From NCBI GenBank assembly GCA_025458735.1, contig JALORV010000157.1:1-6074 (forward strand): a stretch of 6,074 nt of DNA. Reading direction: 5' to 3'. The notes beneath the pieces were generated by a model. The model saw nothing but the letters and a program-made list of their open reading frames with translations, was not told where the DNA came from and did not search any database. The position numbers and the translations under genes are program-made. Shown here in pieces: positions 1-6,074 of this stretch. Source of the DNA: Burkholderiaceae bacterium. GTDB lineage: Bacteria; Pseudomonadota; Gammaproteobacteria; Burkholderiales; Burkholderiaceae. Each line of letters begins with the position of its first letter. Position 1 is the stretch's first letter.

Positions 1-370
1 GCCGAGCCTGATGATGTTCGGTCCGCACGACAAGGATTCGACGCACTCGGGCGACTCGATCAAGTGGGGCATCAAGCGCATCAGCAACGATGACCTGCGG
101 CAGAAATTCGTCGATGCCACGGTGCCGCAGGCGAAGGTGCTCGGCGTCACGCTGCCCGACCCGGCGCTGAAGTTCAACGAGGAGCGTGGCCACTGGGACT
201 TCGGCCCGATCGACTGGGCCGAGTTCTGGAACGTCGTCAACGGCCACGGCCCGCTGAACCGCGATCGCCTCGCCGATCGCGTGCAGGCCTGGGAAGACGG
301 CGCCTGGGTCCGCGAAGCCGCCCTCGCGCACGCCGAGAAACAGCGCCGCCGCGACCGGCTCGCGGCCTGA
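1..370 (+). CDS. paaA: PaaA, ring-1,2-phenylacetyl-CoA epoxidase catalytic subunit (3' end only)
   Basis: The gene enters from the left edge; the reading frame uses codons starting at position 2 and stops with TGA at 368-370, so about 122 C-terminal codons are visible. The protein carries stretches typical of the PaaA C-terminus: MMFGPHDKDS, IKRISNDDLRQKFVDATVPQ, NEERGHWDFGPIDW and EDGAWVREAALAHAEKQR. In the family PaaA is the ferritin-like di-iron subunit that, with PaaC, epoxidises the ring of phenylacetyl-CoA using O2 and electrons from PaaE. The metal ligands lie upstream, outside the window. The visible part aligns with the E. coli protein as I remember it without gaps, so unlike the next three genes it looks undamaged. 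paaB follows after 17 nt, which indicates co-transcription. Family assignment is very secure. Confidence 0.95.
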   Translation, partial: PSLMMFGPHDKDSTHSGDSIKWGIKRISNDDLRQKFVDATVPQAKVLGVTLPDPALKFNEERGHWDFGPIDWAEFWNVVNGHGPLNRDRLADRVQAWEDGAWVREAALAHAEKQRRRDRLAA

Positions 371-376
371 TCATCC

Positions 377-380
377 GGAG
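377..380 (+). promoter_or_regulatory. Ribosome binding site of paaB
   Basis: GGAG lies 7 nt before the ATG at 388, within the 17-nt spacer after paaA. It fixes the paaB start, which is also supported by the conserved N-terminus that follows. Confidence 0.7.
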
Positions 381-387
381 AAAGCAA

Positions 388-652
388 ATGACCGAAGCCA
401 GCCGTCAGTGGCCTCTTTGGGAAGTGTTTATCAGAAGCAGGAACGGCCTCGACCACAAGCACTGCGGCAGCGTGCATGCGCCTGACGCAATACACGCGGC
501 GGCTCGAGGGCGTCAGCATCTGGGTGGTTCGGGCCGACTACATCGTCGCCAGCGACCCCGACGCCAAGCCGGAGATGTTCGACCCGGCCGAGGACAAGAT
601 CTACCGGCACCCGACCTTCTACAAGCTGCCGGACGAAGTCAACCACATGTGA
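388..652 (+). pseudogene. paaB: PaaB, phenylacetyl-CoA epoxidase subunit, frame broken by a ~29-bp internal loss
   Basis: PaaB is a small subunit of the PaaABCE epoxidase, thought to bridge the PaaAC cores and help couple them to the reductase PaaE. The first 34 residues, starting at ATG 388, match the family (WPLWEVFIRSRNGLDHKHC, then GSVHAPDA). The remaining 53 residues, from YTRRLEGVSIWVV to the C-terminus DEVNHM, are read in the next frame from about 491 to the TGA at 650-652. E. coli PaaB, as I recall it, has 11 residues (an ERMALENARDA-like helix) between the equivalent Asp and Tyr, where only 4 bases remain here. That implies about 29 bp missing and a frame change. Translation from 388 instead runs on in the wrong frame to 663. 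An ATG at 476 could restart the C-terminal part as 58 residues, but it has no good ribosome binding site. The residues on both sides are well conserved, so the loss is recent or an assembly fault. Confidence 0.85.
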
Positions 653-787
653 GTGCCCGATGAAGCTACTGCGCATCCCGACCTGCCGCCTGCGCTGCTC
701 GCTGTACTGCTCCGTACGGGTCCGCTGCCCGGCGGCACCTCGGGATTGCTCGCGATGCTTCCTCGGACACTCATTTGGAGTGAAGCA
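653..787 (+). other. paaB-paaC spacer, 135 nt
   Basis: This spacer is long compared with the other gaps in the cluster (2 to 17 nt, apart from the two flanking paaJ). It contains a short inverted repeat, CACTC (768-772) and GAGTG (778-782) with a 5-nt loop, overlapping the paaC ribosome binding site. It also contains CCGTACGG, an 8-bp palindrome. A 43-codon open frame (660-791) crosses it. I find no recognisable paaB or paaC sequence in any frame on the + strand, so it does not hold the piece missing from either gene. Confidence 0.5.
777..780 (+). promoter_or_regulatory. Ribosome binding site of paaC
   Basis: GGAG sits 7 nt before the ATG at 788 and supports this start. It is partly inside a small potential hairpin (768-782), which might modulate access, though a 5-bp stem is weak. 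Confidence 0.65.
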
Positions 788-1422
788 ATGAGCACGACCA
801 CCGCGGCCAGTGCCGCTCACCTCGAATACATCCTGCGCATCGCGGATACCTCGCTGAAGGCAAGGGCCGCGACGAGGACCAGCTCGCCTTCCTGCGCACC
901 GAGCCGCAGTACCGCAACCTCACCATCGTCGAACTGCCCAATGCGGACTTCGCGCGGACGATCCTGCGCAACTTTCTCGTGGCGGCGTGGCAGCGTGAAC
1001 TCTGGCAGAAGCTGGCGACGTCGAGCGACACCGAGCTCGCGGCGATTGCGGCCAAGAGCCTGAAGGAAACGCGTTACCACCTGCAGCACGCGTCGGAGTG
1101 GACGGTGCGGCTTGGCGACGGCACCGAGGAGTCGCACGCCCGCATGCAGCGCGCGCTCGACATCCTCTGGCCGTACACCGCGGAATTCTTCAGTCCCTCG
1201 CCCGAGGACGGCGCGCTGTCCGGTGTCGGACCGGCCTGGCCGACGCTCGAGTCCGGCTGGGAAGCGGCCGTGCGCCCGGTGCTCGAGGTCGCGACGCTGA
1301 CCGTCCCGGCACGCACGCCGTTCCTGTCGCAGGGCAAGCAGGGCCGTCACACCGAGCACATGGGCCATCTGCTGACCGAAATGCAGTACCTGCAGCGCAC
1401 CTACCCGGGCGGCAGCTGGTAG
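788..1422 (+). pseudogene. paaC: PaaC, phenylacetyl-CoA epoxidase structural subunit, frame broken by a ~130-bp internal loss
   Basis: PaaC is the non-catalytic ferritin-like partner of PaaA in the epoxidase core. The start at ATG 788 gives 23 residues ending ILRIADTSL, which match the family N-terminus. Family sequence then resumes in another frame at about 859 with GKGRDEDQLAFLRTEPQYRN. It runs through TIVELPNADFARTI, AAIAAKSLKETRYHLQHA, WTVRLGDGTEESHARMQ and HTEHMGHLLTEMQYLQRTYP to TAG at 1420-1422 (187 codons). Between these parts E. coli PaaC, as I recall it, has about 44 residues, including the GEW region and the LANIGLDLLGQAR helix; only 2 bases remain here. Translated from 788, the frame runs out at 1063, so no intact PaaC can be made as written. 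A restart at ATG 979 would give only 147 residues. Because PaaA needs PaaC, the epoxidase would be inactive if this sequence is correct. paaD begins immediately after. Confidence 0.87.
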
Positions 1423-1427
1423 TGCCG

Positions 1428-1805
1428 ATGCTCACTTCGGCGCAGGCCTGGGACATCCTCAAGCGTGTCCCCGATCCCGAGATCCCGGTGATCTCGGTGA
1501 CCGAACTCGGCATCGTGCGGGAAGTGCTCCGTGCCGTGCGCGTGACCACGCAACTGGCGCCGCCGTGGACCACCGACTGGATCGAAGCGGAAGCGCAGGA
1601 AAAGCTGCGTGCCTATGGCATCGCCCCACCGGGCGCGCGCGCGGCCGAGACGCCGCAGCCGCTGACCTTCATGCCACGCATCGCCTGCCCGCGCTGCGGC
1701 AGCCGCGATACCGAACGGCTGTCGCAGTTCGGCGCCACCGCCTGCAAGGCGCTGCATCGCTGCCGCGCCTGCCGCGAACCCTTCGAGTACTTCAAGCCCC
1801 TGTAG
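1428..1805 (+). CDS. paaD: PaaD, epoxidase maturation protein (MIP18/DUF59 family), internally shortened
   Basis: PaaD belongs to the MIP18/DUF59 family and is needed for activity of the phenylacetyl-CoA epoxidase, probably through Fe-S cluster or metal-centre assembly. Here it is 125 residues; E. coli PaaD is about 165. The N-terminal RVPDPEIPVISVTELGIV motif is present. So are the WTTDWI segment and a C-terminal zinc-ribbon-like region (CPRCGSRDTE, SQFGATACKALHRC, CREPF). Missing between EV (1521-1526) and VRVTTQL (from 1536) are about 36 residues, including the family's TYSGCPATE stretch with its conserved cysteine. The loss keeps the frame. The shortened protein is translatable but probably not functional. 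ATG 1428 is 5 nt after paaC; an in-frame GTG at 1422 overlaps the paaC stop and is an alternative start. No clear Shine-Dalgarno is visible, consistent with translational coupling. Confidence 0.88.
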   Translation: MLTSAQAWDILKRVPDPEIPVISVTELGIVREVLRAVRVTTQLAPPWTTDWIEAEAQEKLRAYGIAPPGARAAETPQPLTFMPRIACPRCGSRDTERLSQFGATACKALHRCRACREPFEYFKPL

Positions 1806-1807
1806 CC

Positions 1808-2872
1808 ATGACGCCCCGCTTTCATCCCCTGCGCGTGTCCGAGATCCGGCGTGAAACCGCCGACAGCGTCAGCCTCCGTTTCGAGCTGCCCGCCGAACTT
1901 GCCGACGATTACCGCTTCCTGCCGGGGCAGCACGTGGCGCTGCGCACCGTCCTCGGCGGCGAGGAACTGCGCCGTTCGTACTCGATCTGCGCCGGCTGCG
2001 ACGACGGCGAGCTGCGCGTCGCCGTGAAGAAGGTGCCGGGCGGCCGGTTCTCGGTGTGGGTCAACGAGCAGCTGCGGACTGGCGATGCGATCGACGTGAT
2101 GACGCCCGAGGGCCGATTCGGCACGCCTCCTGAGGCCGCGCACGCCAAGCACTACGTTGCCTTCGCGGCCGGCAGCGGCATCACGCCGGTGCTGTCGCTG
2201 GCGCGCACGCTGCTGGCCCGCGAGCCGCAGTCGCGCTTCACGCTGGTCTACGGCAACCGCCGCCAGGCCAACGTGATGTTCCACGAGGCGCTCGAGGACC
2301 TGAAGGACCGCTACCTGACGCGCTTCCGCCTGTTCAACGTCTTCTCGCGCGAGGAGCAGGACATCGAGCTGTTCAACGGCCGCATCGACACCGCCAAGGC
2401 GCGGCAGTTCCTGGCCACGGTCATCCCGCCGGCATCCATCGACGAAGCCTTCGTCTGCGGCCCGGCGACGATGATCGACGAGGTCGAGTGGGCCCTGCTG
2501 GAAGCCGGCGTGCCGCGCGAGCACGTGCATGTCGAGCGCTTCGGCGTCCCGGGCGCCGCGGCGGCGCCGATCGACGACACCGAAGCCGCCGAAGCGAAGC
2601 TGACGCTGGTGATCGACGGCGTGCGGCGCGAGGTCGACTTTCATCGCGGCCAGCACTCGATCCTCGAGGCCGGGCGGGCTGCCGGGCTCGACCTGCCGTA
2701 CTCGTGCAAGGGCGGCATGTGCAGCACCTGCCGCGGCAAGCTGATCGAAGGCCAGGTGAAAATGGCGAAGAACTACGCGCTCGAGCCGCACGAGGTCGCG
2801 GCCGGATACGTGCTCACCTGCCAGTCGTACCCGCTGACCGAGCGGGTGCTGATTTCCTACGACCAGCGCTGA
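1808..2872 (+). CDS. paaE: PaaE, phenylacetyl-CoA epoxidase NAD(P)H reductase
   Basis: PaaE is the flavin and iron-sulfur reductase that passes electrons from NAD(P)H to the PaaA di-iron centre. The protein has 354 residues, the usual length (E. coli about 356). An N-terminal ferredoxin-NADP reductase domain shows the FAD-binding RSYS motif at 56-59. The nucleotide-binding domain shows GSGITP at 122-127, YGNR at 148-151 and CGP at 218-220. A linker of low complexity (about 248-263) leads to a C-terminal plant-type [2Fe-2S] domain with cysteines 300, 305, 308 and 338 (pattern C-x4-C-x2-C-x29-C). Nothing is missing. ATG 1808 is 2 nt after the paaD stop, so translation is probably coupled. The open frame extends upstream to 1565, but that extension overlaps paaD in another frame and has no family similarity, so 1808 is the start. 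Confidence 0.96.
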   Translation: MTPRFHPLRVSEIRRETADSVSLRFELPAELADDYRFLPGQHVALRTVLGGEELRRSYSICAGCDDGELRVAVKKVPGGRFSVWVNEQLRTGDAIDVMTPEGRFGTPPEAAHAKHYVAFAAGSGITPVLSLARTLLAREPQSRFTLVYGNRRQANVMFHEALEDLKDRYLTRFRLFNVFSREEQDIELFNGRIDTAKARQFLATVIPPASIDEAFVCGPATMIDEVEWALLEAGVPREHVHVERFGVPGAAAAPIDDTEAAEAKLTLVIDGVRREVDFHRGQHSILEAGRAAGLDLPYSCKGGMCSTCRGKLIEGQVKMAKNYALEPHEVAAGYVLTCQSYPLTERVLISYDQR

Positions 2873-2885
2873 GCTAAGGCGAGCG

Positions 2886-3548
2886 ATGGGTCGACCCAAG
2901 GCAGCCGGCTTCGACGCACAGCGCGGCGCAATCCGCGATGCGGCGGCGGCCCTGTTTGCCGAGCGCGGCTATGCCTCGACCTCGATCGCCGACATCGCGG
3001 CCTCCTGCGGCGTGTCCAAGGCGCTGCTGTATCACTACTACCGCGACAAGGAAGACCTGCTCTACGACATCGCCGCCAGCTACGTCGACCGGCTGCAGAC
3101 CATCGTCGACGAAGTGGCGGCCGAGCGGCTGCCGGCGGCCGCGCATCTGCGACGGCTGATTGCGCGCTTCATGGCGGAGTACGGGCACTCGGCCGCGCGG
3201 CATCGCGTGCTGGTGCAGGACGTGAAGTACCTGACGCGCGTCCATCGCGGCAGGGTGGTGGCGCGGCAGCGTGAGGTCGTTGCCGGGTTTGCCGAGGCGA
3301 TCGCGCGGCTGGCACCGGCAGCGACGACCGACTGGCAGCGTCCGCTCGCGATGGTGCTGTTCGGCATGATGAACTGGACCTTCACCTGGCTGCGGCCCGA
3401 CGGCGAGCTGACCCACGACGACCTGGCGCCGGTGGTCGCGGATCTTTTCATCGGTGGCCTCGGGCGCGTGCGGCCGCCGCAGCGCGTCGCACCGCCTGCC
3501 CGGCGCGGGCGCTCCCGCGCGGCATCGAACCTGAAAGCGAGTGCATGA
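2886..3548 (+). CDS. paaR: TetR-family regulator, probable PaaR repressor of phenylacetate catabolism
   Basis: A 220-residue TetR-type protein. The N-terminal DNA-binding domain is clear: AIRDAAAALFAERGY, then TSIADIAASCGVSKALLYHY with the helix-turn-helix at about residues 33-52, followed by YRDKEDLL. The ligand domain resembles PaaR-like regulators of Betaproteobacteria (HRVLVQDVKYL at 106-116, GMMNWTFTWLRPDGELTHDDL at 160-180). In characterised relatives PaaR represses paa genes and is released by phenylacetyl-CoA; that role here is inferred from similarity and position. The last 25 or so residues after GLGRVR are rich in Pro, Arg and Ala and look like a nonconserved tail. The gene starts 13 nt after paaE, with a weak AAGG (2876-2879) upstream of ATG 2886, so it is probably transcribed with the operon it controls. 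It is full length. The gene symbol is a probable, not a proven, assignment. Confidence 0.85.
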   Translation: MGRPKAAGFDAQRGAIRDAAAALFAERGYASTSIADIAASCGVSKALLYHYYRDKEDLLYDIAASYVDRLQTIVDEVAAERLPAAAHLRRLIARFMAEYGHSAARHRVLVQDVKYLTRVHRGRVVARQREVVAGFAEAIARLAPAATTDWQRPLAMVLFGMMNWTFTWLRPDGELTHDDLAPVVADLFIGGLGRVRPPQRVAPPARRGRSRAASNLKASA

Positions 3549-3593
3549 GCGCGAGCGGCCGCTCCGAAGTGCTCATCCCGGAGCGCGCAGCGC

Positions 3594-3599
3594 GGAGGG
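3594..3599 (+). promoter_or_regulatory. Ribosome binding site selecting the GTG start of the thiolase
   Basis: GGAGGG is 7 nt before GTG 3607. This strong site, plus the conserved N-terminus just after it, chooses 3607 over the in-frame upstream GTG at 3541, which overlaps the end of the regulator gene. Confidence 0.8.
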
Positions 3600-3606
3600 T
3601 AGCCCA

Positions 3607-4792
<1,186 letters not shown>

Positions 4793-4806
<14 letters not shown>

Positions 4807-4821
4807 ATTTGGTCTTATTCG
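4793..4821 (+). promoter_or_regulatory. Weak candidate sigma-70-like promoter for the binding-protein gene
   Basis: TTGAAA (4793-4798) is followed after 17 nt by TATTCG (4816-4821). The -35 matches the consensus well, but the -10 matches only at its first three bases. It overlaps the last codons of the thiolase gene and lies in an unusually AT-rich patch for this window. This is suggestive only. Confidence 0.25.
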
Positions 4822-4888
4822 CTTTCCCGTCCTGTCGAGCCGGCCGCCGGCCTGCAGGCGCCGTCATCGCCCATAAAAGAGGAGACAC
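4807..4888 (+). other. 82-nt spacer between thiolase and binding-protein genes with GC-rich inverted repeats
   Basis: It contains GCCGG-CCG-CCGGC (4839-4851), a 5-bp stem with a 3-nt loop, overlapping the 10-bp palindrome GCCTGCAGGC (4850-4859). No T-run follows, so it is not a standard intrinsic terminator. The spacer could mark a boundary between two transcription units, or the hairpin could adjust expression of the highly translated binding protein relative to the enzymes. Confidence 0.35.
4877..4884 (+). promoter_or_regulatory. Strong ribosome binding site of the binding-protein gene
   Basis: AAGAGGAG lies 4 nt before ATG 4889. It is the best Shine-Dalgarno match in the window, as expected for an abundant periplasmic binding protein, and it fixes the start in front of the signal peptide. 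Confidence 0.75.
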
Positions 4889-5849
4889 ATGAAGTTCACC
4901 AGACAACTGCTGGCGGCCGTCCTGGCTGCTGCGAGTGCCGGCGCGGTGGTCGCGCAGGACATCAAGGTCGGCGTCACCGTCTCGGCCACCGGCCCGGCGG
5001 CCTCGCTCGGCATTCCCGAGCGCAACACCTTCCCGCTGATGCCGCAGACGATCGGCGGCCGCAAGGTCCAGTACATCGTGCTTGACGATGCCTCGGACAC
5101 CACGACGGCCGTCAAGAACACCCGCAAGCTGATCACCGAAGACAAGGTCGACGTCGTCGTCGGTTCCACCATCACGCCGAATTCGCTGGCGATGATCGAC
5201 GTCGTGGCGGAGGCCGAGACGCCGATGATCGCGATGGCCGCGTCGAGCCGCATCGTCGAGCCGGTCGACGCCAAGAAGCGCTGGGTCTTCAAGACGCCGC
5301 AGAATGACCAGCAGATGGCGCTGGTGATCGTCGGCGACATGCTCAACCGCGGTGTCAAGACCGTCGGCTTCATCGGCTTCGCCGACGCCTACGGCGAAGG
5401 CTGGTGGAACGAGTTCAACAAGGTGGCCGAGGCGCGCGGATGCGATCCTGATCGCCGGCTCCGGTACGCCCGCGGCCCTGCCGCAGAAGACGCTCAAGGA
5501 GCGCGGCTATGCCGGCAAGATCTACCAGACGCACGGCGTCGCCAACAACGACTTCCTGCGGGTCTGCGGCAAGGATTGCGAAGGCACGCTGCTGCCGGCG
5601 GGGCCGGTGCTGGTGGCCGCCCAGCTGCCCGCCGACCACCCGGTGAAGAAGTCGGCGATGGCCTATGTCGAGGCCTACGAGAAGGTGCATGGCAAGGGCA
5701 GCACCTCGACCTTCGGCGCGCACGCGTGGGACACCGGCGTGCTGCTGCAGGCCGCCTTCAACATGAGCCCGAACGACCACCTCGGCCTCGACCAGCGCGC
5801 CGCCGTGATGGTGATGATCAAGGACGGGACCTGGGTGCTGCAAAAGTAG
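4889..5849 (+). pseudogene. Periplasmic substrate-binding protein of a branched-chain-amino-acid-type ABC importer, with two internal losses, one breaking the frame
   Basis: A LivJ/HmgI-like type I periplasmic binding protein. The signal peptide is MKFTRQLLAAVLAAASAGAVVA, with likely cleavage after Ala22. Mature sequence follows (DIKVGVTVSATGPAASLGIP, YIVLDDASDTTTAVKNTRKL, GSTITPNSLAM, WVFKTPQND, GFIGFADAYGEGWWNEF) up to EARG at about 5440. Family sequence resumes in another frame at 5439 with DAILIAGSGTPAALPQKTLK. It continues through THGVANNDFLRVCGKD and STFGAHAWDTGVLLQAA to FNMSPNDHLGLDQRAAV and TAG at 5847-5849. About 28 residues (an ERYARTDTSVTGQVLK-like region) are missing at the first junction. 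About 35-40 are missing between LLQAA and FNMSP at about 5754-5757, this time in frame. Read from 4889, translation leaves the family frame at 5440 and stops at 5896. The ligand is unknown; next to paa genes an aromatic acid such as phenylacetate is a reasonable guess. No permease or ATPase gene is in the window. Confidence 0.86.
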
Positions 5850-6074
5850 GCGACGCATCATCGCTGCGCACGCCGGAGGTAGTCTGCCTTCCCTGACCGA
5901 CCGCTCACGGCGCGGGGCCGGTGACTTTCTTTGCTTCGCCAAAGAAAGTCACCAAAGAAAGGCGACCGCACGGGGCCGGCCTGCGCTGCGCTCCGGCTTC
6001 CCTTGCGCTGCAGGGCACCAGCGGGCCGTGCGCGAAACTCGCTCCCTGCGGTCGCTCAGACACGCGCCCGGCAC
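5850..6074 (+). other. Non-coding 3' region, probable copy of a dispersed chromosomal repeat
   Basis: No credible gene is seen. From about 5911 on, the sequence has the look of a dispersed intergenic repeat of Xanthomonadales and some Betaproteobacteria. It has a GACTTTCTTTG...CAAAGAAAGTC hairpin, then CAAAGAAAGGCGAC, then a GC-rich tail with words such as CTGCGCTGCGCTCCGG, TTCCCTTGCGCT and AACTCGCTCC. That resemblance is from memory. CGGGGCCGG occurs twice (5913-5921 and 5971-5979), flanking the hairpin. CGCACGG (5967-5973) and CCGTGCG (6026-6032) form an inverted pair. The element continues past the right edge. Confidence 0.55.
5920..5953 (+). terminator. Perfect 14-bp hairpin downstream of the operon, possible terminator or mRNA 3'-end structure
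   Basis: GGTGACTTTCTTTG (5920-5933) and CAAAGAAAGTCACC (5940-5953) are perfect reverse complements around the 6-nt loop CTTCGC. It begins 71 nt after the last stop codon. The right arm is followed by AAAGAAAGG rather than a T-run, so it is not a canonical intrinsic terminator. The 13-nt unit CAAAGAAAGTCAC is partly repeated as CAAAGAAAGGCGAC directly after. The structure is certain; its function as terminator is inferred from position. Confidence 0.5.

Noticed and set aside
653..787. Spacer as a displaced copy of the segment missing from paaB or paaC
   Set aside because: None of the three forward frames resembles the missing PaaB helix or the PaaC GEW/NIALDL region.
388..1422. Programmed ribosomal frameshifting in paaB or paaC
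   Set aside because: The frame changes coincide with missing conserved residues, not with a simple one-base slip, and no slippery run is present at the junctions.
1613..2899. Long antisense open frame (428 codons) opposite paaD/paaE
   Set aside because: It mirrors a highly conserved sense gene; GC-rich codon use leaves the opposite strand open. It has no recognisable domain and is rich in Arg, Ala, His and Val.
3541..3606. Earlier GTG start (3541) for the thiolase
   Set aside because: It overlaps the regulator's end, has no good ribosome binding site and adds 22 residues absent from the family.
5894..5909. TGACCGACCGCTCACG as a TetR (PaaR) operator
   Set aside because: The left half resembles ACCGACCG-type half-sites, but the right half is not its inverted copy and it lies downstream of the last gene.
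5940..5966. CRISPR-like or tandem array from the CAAAGAAAG repeats
   Set aside because: There are only two adjacent units 13 nt apart, one being the hairpin arm; there are no spacers or further copies.

Overview
This window is part of a phenylacetate (phenylacetyl-CoA) catabolic operon from a GC-rich proteobacterium. The proteins look most like those of Betaproteobacteria such as the Azoarcus/Thauera or Burkholderiales groups, judged from remembered family sequences because no search was possible. All genes lie on the + strand with very short spacers, so they probably form one or two transcription units.

Layout: 1-370 is the 3' end of paaA. Then come paaB (388-652), paaC (788-1422), paaD (1428-1805) and paaE (1808-2872), the rest of the ring-1,2-phenylacetyl-CoA epoxidase set. 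A TetR-family regulator of PaaR type follows (2886-3548), then a beta-ketoadipyl-CoA-type thiolase, PaaJ/PcaF (3607-4806). After an 82-nt spacer there is a periplasmic branched-chain-amino-acid-type substrate-binding protein (4889-5849). The window ends in a non-coding region (5850-6074) with a perfect 14-bp hairpin that resembles a dispersed chromosomal repeat.

Logic: PaaABC(D)E converts phenylacetyl-CoA to the ring epoxide, with PaaE supplying electrons and PaaD helping Fe-S or cofactor maturation. PaaJ performs the thiolytic steps at the end of the pathway. The TetR protein probably senses a CoA thioester and represses the operon. The binding protein probably captures an aromatic acid for an ABC importer.

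The most striking observation is not a new system. Four genes (paaB, paaC, paaD and the binding protein) lack internal segments that the families normally have: about 29 bp, 130 bp, 108 bp, 85 bp and 105-120 bp. Three of the five losses change the reading frame. Sequence on both sides of each junction is otherwise well conserved, with no extra stops. paaE, the regulator and the thiolase, about 3 kb in the middle, are full length. This looks like either very recent clustered deletion or, more likely in my view, collapsed or missing segments in the assembly. I see no convincing undescribed system.
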